From Acidovorax sp. 210-6 (lineage in GTDB: Bacteria > Pseudomonadota > Gammaproteobacteria > Burkholderiales > Burkholderiaceae_C), in contig NZ_JAACJE010000001.1 in the NCBI RefSeq assembly GCF_010020825.1, positions 620,001 through 684,000 on the forward strand: a DNA stretch of 64,000 nt, given 5' to 3'. The notes beneath the pieces were generated by a model that saw nothing but the letters and a program-made list of their open reading frames with translations, searched no databases and was not told the origin of the DNA. Shown piece by piece: positions 17,877 through 27,357 of this stretch; within the stretch, counting starts at the first letter, position 1, and each line of letters opens with the position of its first letter. The position numbers and the translations under genes were made by a program.

Positions 17877-18146
17877 ATGACGGCCCAGATGGTGCTCACG
17901 ATCGGCAGCGATGCGCTCACGCTGCTCCTGATGATTGCCATGCCCGTGCTGGGCGTGGTGATGGGCGTGGGTCTGGTGGTGAGTATTTTCCAGGCCATCA
18001 CCCAGATCCATGAAGCCACGCTCGCCTTTGTTCCCAAGCTGGTGGCCGCAGTGGCGGTGTTTGCCATTGCCGGACCGTGGATGGTGACTACGCTGGTGGA
18101 CTACATCCGGCGCACCATCGAGTCCATTCCCTCGGTGATCGGCTGA
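17877..18146 (+). CDS. fliQ: Flagellar export gate protein FliQ
   Basis: 89 residues with two membrane helices and the family motif VGLVVSIFQAITQIHEATLAF. It is a small subunit of the FliPQR export gate, 21 bp after fliP and 25 bp before fliR. Confidence 0.95.
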   Translation: MTAQMVLTIGSDALTLLLMIAMPVLGVVMGVGLVVSIFQAITQIHEATLAFVPKLVAAVAVFAIAGPWMVTTLVDYIRRTIESIPSVIG

Positions 18147-18171
18147 ACACCGCGCGTTCCGCTCCCGCGCC

Positions 18172-18936
18172 ATGATCACTTTTGCCGAATCGCAACTGGT
18201 GGCATGGATCTCGCCCATCCTCTGGCCGTTTCTGCGTGTGCTGGCGTTGTTCTCGGTGGCGCCGCTGTTTTCCATGCGTGCCGTGCCCATGCGCGCCAAG
18301 ATCGGCCTGGCCTTTTTCGTGGCGCTGTGCGCCCAGGCCGTGTTGACGGATCAGCCGGTGGTCTCGATCAACGGCCCCCAGGCCTTGGGCGCCGTTGCGC
18401 AGCAGGTGGTTGTCGGCCTGGCCATTGGCTTTGCCATGCGCCTGGTCTTTGCCGCCGTGGAACTGGCGGGGGAGGTGGTGGGCCTGCAGATGGGCCTGAA
18501 CTTTGCGTCCTTCTTCGATCCCACCAGCAACGCGCAGGTCAGCGCTGTGGCGCGGTTCTATGGTTACTTGGCCATGCTGCTGTTCGTGGTCATCAACGGC
18601 CACCTGATGGTGTTGATGGCGGTGGTCGAGAGCTTCCGGCGCTTTCCGACCGATGGCAACTTCCTGCACTCGCTGCAGCAGATGCACCTGCATGAGTTGG
18701 GCGCGGCACTTTTTTCAAGCGCTCTGTGGATTGCGCTGCCCATGATTGCGTTGCTGCTGTTCGTGAACCTGACCATGGGTGTCATCTCGCGCATTGCGCC
18801 GCAGATGAACATCTATGCTGTGGGTTTTCCGGTCACACTCAGCGTGGGTCTGCTGGGCATTGCGGCGACCCTGCCCATGCTGGAGCAGCCTGTGCTCACG
18901 TTGTTCCAGCGGGCGTTGGATACGATCGGTCTATAG
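18172..18936 (+). CDS. fliR: Flagellar export gate protein FliR
   Basis: 254 residues, multiple hydrophobic helices. It has the FliR signatures RVLALFSVAPLFSMRAVPMRAKIGLA and AGEVVGLQMGLNFASFFDP. It completes the PQR gate and the fliL-R operon. It is convergent with the response regulator gene; a dispersed repeat sits between them. Confidence 0.95.
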   Translation: MITFAESQLVAWISPILWPFLRVLALFSVAPLFSMRAVPMRAKIGLAFFVALCAQAVLTDQPVVSINGPQALGAVAQQVVVGLAIGFAMRLVFAAVELAGEVVGLQMGLNFASFFDPTSNAQVSAVARFYGYLAMLLFVVINGHLMVLMAVVESFRRFPTDGNFLHSLQQMHLHELGAALFSSALWIALPMIALLLFVNLTMGVISRIAPQMNIYAVGFPVTLSVGLLGIAATLPMLEQPVLTLFQRALDTIGL

Positions 18937-18943
18937 TCGAAAC

Positions 18944-18997
18944 GCTATAAAAATCATAGCTACTAGCGCTTGTAAATAGCGCGCTATCGCCGTATTT
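18944..18997 (+). repeat. Dispersed ~55-bp element, copy R2
   Basis: Pattern GCTATAAAAATCATAGCTACTAGCGCT ... GCGCTATC ... ATTT with an internal GCGCTT/AGCGC dyad, in the convergent gap between fliR and the response regulator gene. It could form an RNA hairpin and act as a bidirectional terminator. Confidence 0.75.
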
Positions 18998-19009
18998 ATT
19001 CTGTAACTA

Positions 19010-19639
19010 TTACACCAGTGCGTTGCGGATGGCGTAGGCCGTGAGTTCGGCGTTGTTGGTGAGTTTGAGCTTTTCCAGCACGCGCGCGCGGTACACGCTC
19101 ACGGTCTTGGGGCTGAGCATCAGTTCCTCGGCGATCTCCGATAGCTTGCGGCCGGAGGCGATCTTGAGCAGGGTCTGCAACTCCCGTTCCGACAGCGTGG
19201 TGTGCAGCGCTACGTCTTCGGGCTGGGCAACGCTCTCGGCCAGCATCTGGGCGACTTCGGGCGTCAGGTATTTGCGTCCATGGGCCAGGGTGTGCACGGC
19301 CTCGATCAGCGCCACCGGGTCAGCGGCCTTGCTGGCATAGCCCTGGGCACCGGCGCGCAGGCAGCGTACGGCGTACTGGTCTTCCGGGTTCATGGACACC
19401 ACCAGCACTTTGATGGACGAGTGTGTCTCCTTGAGGCTGGCCAGCACCTCCAGTCCGCTGCGGCCGGGCATGTTCAGGTCGAGCAGCAGGATGTCGCAGG
19501 GTGCGGTGCGCAGCGCTTCGCGCAGCTCGGGGTAGCTGCCTGCTTCGGCGGTGACTTCGATATCGGGGGACTCGGCCAGGGTGTCACGGATGCCGCGGCG
19601 CACCACGGCGTGGTCGTCACACAACACAACGCGGATCAT
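19010..19639 (-). CDS. NarL/FixJ-family response regulator
   Basis: 209 residues. An N-terminal receiver domain (acidic pair near Asp8/Asp9, phosphoacceptor Asp in LLLDLNMPG) is followed by a LuxR-type helix-turn-helix at about 145-205 (LSERELQTLLKIASGRKLSEIAEELMLSPKTVSVYR, read in parts). It is a DNA-binding regulator. It overlaps the kinase gene upstream by 4 bp, so the pair is co-transcribed and almost certainly cognate. Position between fliR and the che genes suggests, but does not prove, a role in motility control. Confidence 0.92.
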   Translation of the reverse strand: MIRVVLCDDHAVVRRGIRDTLAESPDIEVTAEAGSYPELREALRTAPCDILLLDLNMPGRSGLEVLASLKETHSSIKVLVVSMNPEDQYAVRCLRAGAQGYASKAADPVALIEAVHTLAHGRKYLTPEVAQMLAESVAQPEDVALHTTLSERELQTLLKIASGRKLSEIAEELMLSPKTVSVYRARVLEKLKLTNNAELTAYAIRNALV

Positions 19640-20739
19640 GGGACATCTCCAGAGTCTGGCAGGGGGTGCAGGGGCACCGAGAGTATCACCGAGCTGCCCT
19701 GGCCAGGACGGCTGCTCACATCCAGCCAGCCGCCCACGGTCCGTGCACGTTCGCGCAGTCCCTGCAGGCCGAAGGACCGGGGCCGGGCCGGAGCGGCGGG
19801 GTCGAAGCCCCGGCCGTTGTCGGTCACTTCCAGTGTCAGCACGTCCTCGGTATCGGTCAGCTCCATGCGCACAATCGTGGCCTGGGCATACTTGGAGATG
19901 TTGGTAAGGGCTTCCTGCGCGGTGCGGTAGGCCACCAGCTGCACGGCGTCGGTCAGATCCATGCGCGCGCTGCACAGTTGCAGGGTCACAGCGATACCCG
20001 TGCGCTGGCCAAAATTGTCGGCCAGCCATTGCAGGGCGGCCACCAGCCCCTGGTCCAGCATGGGAGGGCGCAGGTTCATCATGATGCGCTGGCTGGCCCC
20101 CAGGGCGTGCTGCAGCATGGCGGTGGCGGCTTGGGCGTGCTCCTGCACCGGTGCCTGTTGCGCATGGCGTCCGATCCAGGACAGGTCGAACAGAACGGCC
20201 GTCAGTGCGCCGCCGATGTCATCGTGGATTTCGCGCGCGATGGCGGCGCGCTCCTGCTCGATGGAGGTTTGCAGGTGTTCGGTCAGCTCGGCCAGACTTT
20301 GGCGTGAGGCGGCCAACTCCGCTGCGGCGCGGGCCTGTGCCTTGCGGGCGTTGTGTACTTCCAACGCCCGTTCAATGACGTGGGGCAGGCGGGCGAGGTC
20401 GTCCTTGAGCACGTAGTCGGCCATGCCCTGGCGAATGGCTTCCACGGCAGCGGCTTCGCCAATGGCACCGGAAAGCAGGATGAACGGGGGAGGGTTGGGG
20501 TGACGGGTCAGCAGTGCCCAGGCATCCAGCGCGGTAAAGCCGGGCAGATGGTAGTCCGCCAGCACCACTTCGCAGTCCATGTGATCCAGCGCATCCTGAA
20601 AAGCCTGCAGGGTATCGACGGCCAGGATGTCTGCGTTCCAGCCTGCACGGCGCAGCGTCAGCCGGGTCAGTTGCTGATCTGCGGGCGAGTCCTCCAAATG
20701 AAGGATGCGCAAAGTTGTATCTGTTGCACCATCTTGCAT
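19636..20739 (-). CDS. Soluble hybrid histidine kinase (REC-HisKA_3-HATPase)
   Basis: 367 residues from the ATG at 20739; an ATG at 20754 and a TTG at 20763 are in frame, and none has a good Shine-Dalgarno. An N-terminal receiver domain (phosphoacceptor near Asp62 in VVLADYHLPG, lysine in VLKDD) precedes a HisKA_3 dimerisation helix with REIHDDIGGAL (His near 172) and a HATPase domain (YRTAQEALTNISKYA, DNGRGFDP, FGLQGLRERA). There is no membrane segment. The input is therefore cytoplasmic, possibly phosphotransfer to its own receiver from another kinase. The partner is the adjacent NarL-type regulator. Confidence 0.88.
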   Translation of the reverse strand: MQDGATDTTLRILHLEDSPADQQLTRLTLRRAGWNADILAVDTLQAFQDALDHMDCEVVLADYHLPGFTALDAWALLTRHPNPPPFILLSGAIGEAAAVEAIRQGMADYVLKDDLARLPHVIERALEVHNARKAQARAAAELAASRQSLAELTEHLQTSIEQERAAIAREIHDDIGGALTAVLFDLSWIGRHAQQAPVQEHAQAATAMLQHALGASQRIMMNLRPPMLDQGLVAALQWLADNFGQRTGIAVTLQLCSARMDLTDAVQLVAYRTAQEALTNISKYAQATIVRMELTDTEDVLTLEVTDNGRGFDPAAPARPRSFGLQGLRERARTVGGWLDVSSRPGQGSSVILSVPLHPLPDSGDVP

Positions 20740-20919
20740 GGTTAGGGCTATCATAGGATACAAATTGGTACAAACAACGTTGTCGGTCCTCTGGTTCGGA
20801 GAGCGTAAGCGATGGAATGGGCCAGGGGTGCCACTGGTGTGGCAGGGCTTCGGGTTTTACTCGTAGGGCGGTGAGAGAGATTCGTGTATCTTGTCACCAT
20901 CAGCGGCAATGGAGGAGCG

Positions 20920-21366
20920 ATGGAATCAGAGCCAACAAGTCCTGGGGGTCCGGAGGTTCGCCTGCCTGTGATGGTGGCTGCCGAAGTGCAGGATTCGCTG
21001 CTCGTGGTCATGCACGACCTGCACCGCCTTGAAGGGCTGATCAGCCATGCCACGGACAACCTGCTGGAGCGCTTTGGCGTTGCCAACCAAAACCTGACTG
21101 AGTCCAATGTGGGGGATTCGCCGGAGCTTCAGGCGGCCCGCGAGGCCCTGCGCAGCGCAGTCACGGAGTTGCAATTCCAGGACATGGCCTCGCAATTGAT
21201 CTGGCACACCACCAAGGTGCTGCAGTCTTGTGCTTTTCGACTGGCCGCAGAATCCATGGGCCAGGAGGATGGAGAGGAGGCGGCGTCCTTTGTGGAAATG
21301 GCGCCGGATCGACCCAATCCAGTGACTCAGAGTGAGATGGATGCGGGCTCCATCGATTTGTTCTGA
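20920..21366 (+). CDS. cheZ: Short CheZ-like phosphatase
   Basis: 148 residues, shorter than typical CheZ (about 210). The helical centre has ELQFQDMASQLI, in which Asp88 and Gln92 have the same spacing as the catalytic Asp143 and Gln147 of E. coli CheZ (FQDLTGQ). It ends in GSIDLF, a likely CheY-docking tail by analogy with the CheZ C-terminal peptide. It is the first gene of the che operon and lies 61 bp before cheY, which fits a CheY-P phosphatase. The short length leaves some doubt. Confidence 0.72.
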   Translation: MESEPTSPGGPEVRLPVMVAAEVQDSLLVVMHDLHRLEGLISHATDNLLERFGVANQNLTESNVGDSPELQAAREALRSAVTELQFQDMASQLIWHTTKVLQSCAFRLAAESMGQEDGEEAASFVEMAPDRPNPVTQSEMDAGSIDLF

Positions 21367-21427
21367 TGGCAGACAAGTCCGCAAACCCCGATATATTCAG
21401 CAACCAATAAGACCGTTGGAGCAATAA

Positions 21428-21790
21428 ATGCATTCGATCCTCGCCGTAGATGACTCTCCGTCCATGCGGAAGATGGTTTCTTTCACCTTGACGGGTGCCG
21501 GCTACCAGGTGGTCGAGGCGGTCGATGGACAGGATGCGCTGGAAAAGGCGCAGACCCACCACATCGACCTCGTGCTCGCCGACCAGAACATGCCCCGGCT
21601 CGACGGTATCGGCCTGACGCGCAAGCTGCGGGAGGACCCGCGGTTCAAGACCATTCCCATCCTTATCCTGACCACCGAATCGAGTGATCAGATGAAGCAG
21701 GCTGGCAAGGCTGCGGGCGCTACCGGCTGGCTGGTCAAGCCCTTCGATCCGAATCGCTTGATCGAAGTGCTCAAGAAGGTGATCCGCTGA
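21428..21790 (+). CDS. cheY: Chemotaxis response regulator CheY
   Basis: 120-residue single receiver domain with all key residues: Asp8/Asp9, phosphoacceptor Asp52 (VLADQNMP), Thr82/Thr83 and Lys104 in VKPFDP. Phosphorylated by CheA, it binds the FliM N-terminal peptide and changes rotation. It lies between the CheZ-like gene and cheA. Confidence 0.95.
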   Translation: MHSILAVDDSPSMRKMVSFTLTGAGYQVVEAVDGQDALEKAQTHHIDLVLADQNMPRLDGIGLTRKLREDPRFKTIPILILTTESSDQMKQAGKAAGATGWLVKPFDPNRLIEVLKKVIR

Positions 21791-21829
21791 TCGGCGCGGT
21801 CGCAGGCGGCACGCACACAGGAGTCCCCC

Positions 21830-23944
21830 ATGGCAGAAGTTCACCAAGAAGGTGCAGGCGCCGATTTCGACCTGTCACAGTTTTACCAAATCTTCTTTGA
21901 GGAGGCGGCCGAGAATCTGGACCAGATGGAGCAGATGCTGCTCGATCTGGATTTGGAGCAGGCCAACGACGAGGAGCTCAACGGCATATTCCGTTGCGCC
22001 CATTCCATCAAAGGTGGAGCGGCTACCTTCGGATTCGCCGATGTGGCCGAGTTGACGCACCAGATGGAGTCTCTGCTCGATCGCCTGCGGCGCCATGAGC
22101 TCCAGCCCATTCCTCAGATGGTGGATGTGCTGCTGGAGTCTGCGGACGCGTCTCGCAGCCTGTTGGCGCGGCACCAGTCCGGCGCCCAGGATGAGCCGCC
22201 TTCGACCGCAGATCTGGTGCAACGTATCAGCGTGCTTGCCGCAGGGCAGGTGCCGGTGGAGACGGCCAAACCACAGGCCGTTGTGGCAGCACCTGTGACC
22301 GTAGCGCCAGTACCGGCACCGGCAGCGCCTGCGGCGCCTGCGGCCAAGCCCGGTGTTCGGTCCTTGCAGATTCGCATTGGACCGGTCGAGCGAACGGAGC
22401 AGGCTGAAGCCATCAAAGAACTTTTCCGAGACATTCCCGGCCTTGGGACCATTGCCGATGTGCCTGGCGACAACCCCTCGGTGCGGGTGTTTGCTGTGGA
22501 GACCTCGTCCACAGACAACGATCTGTTGGACCTGTTCGCTTTCCACGTCTCCAAGGAGCAGATACAGATCCAGGATGCCTCGGCACCTGCAACAGCTCCC
22601 TCCGCCCCCGGCTCGGAAGAGAGCCCTGAACATGGCGCCTTCGGCTTCTTTGCCGATGCACCTGGTGCGCCAGGCAGCAAACCCGCCAATGCCTTGGGGG
22701 CCATTGAGCCGACCTCTGCAGTCACACGCATCGCACCCAAGCCTGCCGTGGAAGCCAAGGCTGGATCCCAGGCACAAATGGAGTCCAACACCATTCGTGT
22801 CTCGGTAAGCAAGGTGGATCAGTTGATCAACTTGGTGGGGGAGCTGGTCATTACCCAGGCCATGCTTGCACAGAACAGCCAGGGGTTGGACCCGGCCGTG
22901 TATCAGCAGCTGCTTTCTGGTTTGGCAGATCTGGATCGCAACACCCGGGATCTCCAGGAATCGGTCATGTCGATTCGCATGATTCCCATGTCCATCGTAT
23001 TCAGCCGATTCCCTCGCATGTTGCGTGATTTGGCCAACAAGTTGGGCAAGAAGGTGGAGCTGGTGACCCTGGGTGAGGCGACCGAACTGGACAAGGGCTT
23101 GGTTGAAAAAATCACCGATCCTCTCACGCACTTGGTGCGCAACAGCGGGGATCATGGAATTGAAATGCCCGCAGAACGCCTTGCCAAGGGTAAGTCAGAG
23201 CACGGCACTATCACGCTGTCCGCATCGCACCAGGGGGGCTCTATCGTCATCGAGGTGCGCGACGATGGGCGTGGCCTGTCACGCGAGAAGATCCTCAACA
23301 AAGCCCGCGAGCGGGGGATGGACGTGTCTGACCAGATGAGCGATCAGGAAGTCTGGCAACTCATTTTTGCACCAGGCTTCTCCACCGCTGACACTGTGAC
23401 GGATGTGTCCGGGCGTGGCGTGGGCATGGACGTGGTCAAGCGCAATATTGCAGCCCTCAATGGCACGGTGGAGATCGATTCCTCTGAGGGCTACGGAACC
23501 AAGGTGTCTGTCCGTCTGCCACTGACCCTTGCCATCATGGACGGCATGTCGGTGGGTGTTGGCGACGAGGTGTACATCTTGCCTTTGTCGTCCGTGGTCG
23601 AGTCTTTCCAAGTCAACCCCGATGATGTCAATACCGTGGCCCAGGGCTCGCAACTGGTGAAGGTGCGCGAGGAGTACATGCCCGTCATTGCGGTGGAAAA
23701 AGTGTTCGAGGTGCCACGGTTCGACATGGACAAGTCGAGCAACATCATGGTGGTGGTCGAAGACGACGGTAACCGTGTCGCTTTGCTGGTCGATGAGCTG
23801 CTGGGGCAACACCAGGTTGTGGTCAAGAACCTGGAATCCAACTACCGCAAGGTACCCAATGTGTCTGGGGCGACGATCCTGGGGGATGGGCGGGTTGCCT
23901 TGATTCTGGACATTGGCGGCTTGGTCAGGCGCGCGCGCCATTGA
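21830..23944 (+). CDS. cheA: Chemotaxis histidine kinase CheA
   Basis: 704 residues. An HPt domain with phosphoacceptor His58 (RCAHSIKGGAATFGF) is followed by a Pro/Ala-rich linker at about 140-180, a P2-like region, a second linker, a dimerisation domain starting near 318 (IRVSVSKVDQLINLVGELVI), a HATPase domain (LVRNSGDHGIE, VRDDGRGL, GRGVGMDVVK) and a C-terminal CheW-like domain. It autophosphorylates under receptor control and feeds CheY and CheB. Confidence 0.96.
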   Translation: MAEVHQEGAGADFDLSQFYQIFFEEAAENLDQMEQMLLDLDLEQANDEELNGIFRCAHSIKGGAATFGFADVAELTHQMESLLDRLRRHELQPIPQMVDVLLESADASRSLLARHQSGAQDEPPSTADLVQRISVLAAGQVPVETAKPQAVVAAPVTVAPVPAPAAPAAPAAKPGVRSLQIRIGPVERTEQAEAIKELFRDIPGLGTIADVPGDNPSVRVFAVETSSTDNDLLDLFAFHVSKEQIQIQDASAPATAPSAPGSEESPEHGAFGFFADAPGAPGSKPANALGAIEPTSAVTRIAPKPAVEAKAGSQAQMESNTIRVSVSKVDQLINLVGELVITQAMLAQNSQGLDPAVYQQLLSGLADLDRNTRDLQESVMSIRMIPMSIVFSRFPRMLRDLANKLGKKVELVTLGEATELDKGLVEKITDPLTHLVRNSGDHGIEMPAERLAKGKSEHGTITLSASHQGGSIVIEVRDDGRGLSREKILNKARERGMDVSDQMSDQEVWQLIFAPGFSTADTVTDVSGRGVGMDVVKRNIAALNGTVEIDSSEGYGTKVSVRLPLTLAIMDGMSVGVGDEVYILPLSSVVESFQVNPDDVNTVAQGSQLVKVREEYMPVIAVEKVFEVPRFDMDKSSNIMVVVEDDGNRVALLVDELLGQHQVVVKNLESNYRKVPNVSGATILGDGRVALILDIGGLVRRARH

Positions 23945-23988
23945 GGCGCGGAGCTGGTTTGAATGCACTCAAGTGAGGAGGAATTCCC

Positions 23989-24474
23989 ATGAACGTGATG
24001 GAAAAAAACACTGAAACGACAACCACGGGTGCACGTGAATACCTGACCTTTCGCTTGGATCAGGAAGAATATGGCATCGACATCCTGAAGGTACAGGAGA
24101 TTCGCGGCTATGAGCCACCAACGCGCATTGCCCATGCGCCGGCGTTCATCAAAGGGGTGGTGAACCTGCGTGGCACCATCATCCCGATCGTGGACATGCG
24201 CTTGAAATTCAACTGCTCCAAGGCTGAGTACAACAGTTTCACCGTGGTCATCATCCTGAACCTGCGTAACCGTGTAGTGGGGATCGTGGTCGATTCCGTC
24301 AGCGATGTGATGGAGCTTTCAGCGGAGAGTATTCGTCCGGCACCGGACATTGAAAGCGTGATCGACAACGATTGCATCATGGGCCTGGGTTCGGTGGGCG
24401 AGCGCATGCTCATTCTGTTGGACATCGAAAAGCTGATGTCTGGCTTGGACATGGGGCTGGCATCGGCGAGTTGA
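23989..24474 (+). CDS. cheW: Chemotaxis coupling protein CheW
   Basis: 161 residues covering a full CheW domain (YLTFRLDQEEYGIDILKVQEI ... GVVNLRGTIIPIVDMR ... VVGIVVDSVSDVM). It bridges receptors and CheA. GAGGAGG precedes the ATG. It lies between cheA and cheR. Confidence 0.96.
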   Translation: MNVMEKNTETTTTGAREYLTFRLDQEEYGIDILKVQEIRGYEPPTRIAHAPAFIKGVVNLRGTIIPIVDMRLKFNCSKAEYNSFTVVIILNLRNRVVGIVVDSVSDVMELSAESIRPAPDIESVIDNDCIMGLGSVGERMLILLDIEKLMSGLDMGLASAS

Positions 24475-24557
24475 GGTACAGGGGCTGTGCCACGGCACGG
24501 CGCCTCCACACCTTCTGCGTATGACCCGAGCGGTCGCCCTTATCGGAAAGATCCAGC

Positions 24558-25460
24558 ATGTTGCGCCAAACAGATGCTTCTGCAGAGCTAGCACCCGAGC
24601 GCCGCAGGCCAGCGCTTGAGCCTGCTGCGTCCACTGCAGGTCCTTTGGCCCAAGGCCGGGAGTTCGTCTGGACGGATGCTGATTTTGCGCGGGTCAAATC
24701 CCTGATCTACCAACGTGCAGGGATCAGTTTGCATGACGGCAAGCACGCCATGGTATATAGCCGTTTGTCGCGCAGACTGCGTGAGACCGGACATACCAGT
24801 TTCAATGATTATTTGGGGTGGTTGGAATCTCACGACGGGAATGAATGGCAGGAGTTTGTCAACGCGCTGACCACCAATCTCACATCATTCTTCCGAGAGT
24901 CTCATCACTTCGACATTTTTTCGGCGCATCTGCGTTCGCGGCCCGCTGGCTCGCCCTGGAGCGTCTGGTGCAGTGCGGCATCCACGGGCGAAGAGCCATA
25001 TTCCATCGTGATGACGGCGATGGAGGCCTTGGGAAACAACCCTTCCTTCAAGCTGACCGCCAGTGATATCGATTCGCGTGTCTTGGCTACTGCAGCCCAA
25101 GGGGTGTACCGGCTTGAATCCATCAAAGGTTTGAGCCAGGAGCGCTTGCAGCGCTTCTTCCTGCGCGGTAAGGGCAGCAATGCGGGCATGGTCCGTGTCA
25201 AGCCTGAACTGGGCCGCATGATCGATTTCATCAGCGTCAATCTGATCCGTGACGACTGGCCGTTTCGTGAGCCTTTCGATGTGGTTTTCTGCCGCAACGT
25301 GATGATTTACTTCGACGGACCGACGCAGCGTCGTGTGCTGGAGCGGATTCACAGGGTTCTCAAGCCAGGGGGCATGCTGTTTGTAGGGCATGCAGAGAAC
25401 TTCAGTGAGTCCCGCGATCTTTTCACCCTGCGAGGCAAGACGGTCTATGAGCGCCGTTAA
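24558..25460 (+). CDS. cheR: Chemotaxis protein methyltransferase CheR
   Basis: 300 residues. An N-terminal CheR helical domain precedes the SAM-binding methyltransferase core (CSAASTGEEPYSI, FDVVFCRNVMIYFD, GMLFVGHAENF). It methylates receptor glutamates. A 35-residue N-terminal extension before the core is Ala/Pro/Arg-rich. The MCP at 44.2 kb carries a C-terminal tether of the type CheR binds. Confidence 0.95.
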   Translation: MLRQTDASAELAPERRRPALEPAASTAGPLAQGREFVWTDADFARVKSLIYQRAGISLHDGKHAMVYSRLSRRLRETGHTSFNDYLGWLESHDGNEWQEFVNALTTNLTSFFRESHHFDIFSAHLRSRPAGSPWSVWCSAASTGEEPYSIVMTAMEALGNNPSFKLTASDIDSRVLATAAQGVYRLESIKGLSQERLQRFFLRGKGSNAGMVRVKPELGRMIDFISVNLIRDDWPFREPFDVVFCRNVMIYFDGPTQRRVLERIHRVLKPGGMLFVGHAENFSESRDLFTLRGKTVYERR

Positions 25461-25519
25461 GTGCCGCAACTACTGTCCAGTCCATTACTTTTATAAACGC
25501 ATCCATTCCGGTCAACACC

Positions 25520-26248
25520 ATGTCGAACGCGCCACCCCTCCATGCCTCCGGGATGCCTGACCGTCGCCGCGCACCGCGCATTGCGCCTCTGTCTCCCGAT
25601 ATCTATCCCACCAGTGCCTCCCCAGCGCCTCGGGTGGCGCTGGATGAGCTGAAATCTCGCCCGGTCAAGCCAGGGCAGGCTTCGTTCTTCTTCTTCGATC
25701 ATCATTTCCAGTACAACGCAGTGAAGGTGCTGCCGGGCGAGTACTACGTTTCTCACGAAGATCTGGTGATCATGACGGTGTTGGGTTCATGCATTGCCGC
25801 CTGTCTGTGGGACAGTCGCATGCGTGTGGGCGGTATGAATCACTTCATGCTGCCGGAGGGGGATTCTTTGGATGTGTCGGGGAGATACGGCTCCTACGCC
25901 ATGGAGCTGTTGATCAACGAGATGCTCAAGCTCGGTGCGCGCCGTGAGACCATGCAGGCCAAGATTTTTGGTGGAGCGCAGGTTATGCACAGCTTCACCA
26001 CCATGAATGTGGGCGAGCGCAATACCCAGTTCGTGGTCAACTACCTCCACACGGAGCGCATCCCGGTGGTTTCGGAGGATGTTCTCGACATCTATCCGCG
26101 CAAGGTGTGCTTTTTCCCTGTGACGGGCAAGGCCATGGTCAAGCGGCTGGCACACGCTCACCCCGAAGAACTGGTGGCGCAGGAAAAGCGTGGCAATGCA
26201 GCCACGGTTGCCACTGCCACTGCGGGCGGGTCTGTCGACCTTTTTTGA
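25520..26248 (+). CDS. cheD: Chemoreceptor glutamine deamidase CheD
   Basis: 242 residues. Catalytic Cys91 lies in [11 protein letters not shown] and His108 in GGMNHFMLP, both conserved in CheD. It deamidates receptor glutamines and can modulate CheY-P turnover. An N-terminal extension of about 65 residues, rich in Pro and Arg, and a C-terminal tail ending GGSVDLF make it longer than usual. The tail resembles that of the CheZ-like protein in the same operon. Confidence 0.93.
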   Translation: MSNAPPLHASGMPDRRRAPRIAPLSPDIYPTSASPAPRVALDELKSRPVKPGQASFFFFDHHFQYNAVKVLPGEYYVSHEDLVIMTVLGSCIAACLWDSRMRVGGMNHFMLPEGDSLDVSGRYGSYAMELLINEMLKLGARRETMQAKIFGGAQVMHSFTTMNVGERNTQFVVNYLHTERIPVVSEDVLDIYPRKVCFFPVTGKAMVKRLAHAHPEELVAQEKRGNAATVATATAGGSVDLF

Positions 26249-26262
26249 ACTACAGGGATTCG

Positions 26263-27357
26263 ATGAGCAAGAAGATACGAGTGGTGGTGGTGGATGATTC
26301 TGCGCTGGTGCGCAGTCTCCTGTCCGAGATCATCAATCGCCAACATGACATGGAGTGCATTGGCACCGCCAACGATCCGCTCGTGGCGCGTGAGATGATC
26401 CGAGAACTCAATCCCGATGTCATTACGCTGGATGTCGAGATGCCGCGCATGGATGGCATTGATTTTCTCGGCCGACTTATGCGCCTGCGACCAATGCCGG
26501 TGGTGATGATCTCCACGCTGACCGAGCAGGGGGCCGAAGTGACCCTCAGAGCGCTGGAACTGGGGGCGGTGGATTTTGTCGCCAAGCCTCGCGTGGGTGT
26601 GGCGACGGGTCTGAGTGACCTGGCGGGGCAGATTGTGGACAAGATCCGTGTGGCTGCTGTGGCGCAAGTGCGCAGAGCCTCCGCGCGGGATCCTGCGGCC
26701 AGTGCGGTGACAAGTGGCAATCCATCTATGCCTGCGGCCGGTTTATTAGGGCGGCTCTCGACGGAAAAGGTGATCTTTATCGGCGCATCGACGGGGGGAA
26801 CAGAGGCAATCAAGGAAATACTGGTGCATATGCCTGCCGATTCTCCGGCCATCGTGATCACGCAGCACATGCCCGCAGGTTTCACCACCAGTTTTGCTGC
26901 CCGACTCAACAGCTTGTGCCAGATCACTGTCAAAGAAGCAGTGAATGGCGAGCGCATTCTGCCAGGCCATGCCTATATTGCTCCGGGGGGAAAGCAATTC
27001 CATATCAGCCGCAGTGGAGCCAACTATGTGGCCGTGGTGGACGATAGCCCCCCGGTCAACCGTCACAAGCCCTCGGTAGAAGTCCTGTTCAAGTCTGCTG
27101 CGGCAATGGTGGGCCGAAATGCCTATGGCGTCATGTTGACGGGAATGGGCGCGGACGGTGCAACAGCCATGCGCGAGATGAAGGATGCTGGCAGTTACAA
27201 CTATGTGCAGGATGAGGCCAGTTGCATCGTCTTTGGAATGCCCCGTGAGGCCATCGCCCATGGTGCTGCGGATGAAGTATTGCCCTTGAATCAAATTGCG
27301 CCTGCCCTGGTCGCACGCCTGCGCAGTCAGTCCGACAAGGTCATGCACCGGATCTGA
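26263..27357 (+). CDS. cheB: Chemotaxis methylesterase CheB
   Basis: 364 residues. A receiver domain with Asp11/Asp12 and phosphoacceptor Asp57 ([12 protein letters not shown]) is joined to a C-terminal methylesterase with the Ser-His-Asp triad ([27 protein letters not shown]). It starts 14 bp after cheD and ends the che operon. The start at 26263 is preferred over the longer open frame, which reads through cheD. Confidence 0.96.
   Translation: MSKKIRVVVVDDSALVRSLLSEIINRQHDMECIGTANDPLVAREMIRELNPDVITLDVEMPRMDGIDFLGRLMRLRPMPVVMISTLTEQGAEVTLRALELGAVDFVAKPRVGVATGLSDLAGQIVDKIRVAAVAQVRRASARDPAASAVTSGNPSMPAAGLLGRLSTEKVIFIGASTGGTEAIKEILVHMPADSPAIVITQHMPAGFTTSFAARLNSLCQITVKEAVNGERILPGHAYIAPGGKQFHISRSGANYVAVVDDSPPVNRHKPSVEVLFKSAAAMVGRNAYGVMLTGMGADGATAMREMKDAGSYNYVQDEASCIVFGMPREAIAHGAADEVLPLNQIAPALVARLRSQSDKVMHRI

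Noticed and set aside
16791-18299. 502-codon open frame on the minus strand opposite fliO-fliQ
   Set aside because: The His/Arg/Gln-rich translation is typical of antisense of membrane protein genes; the plus-strand genes are certain.
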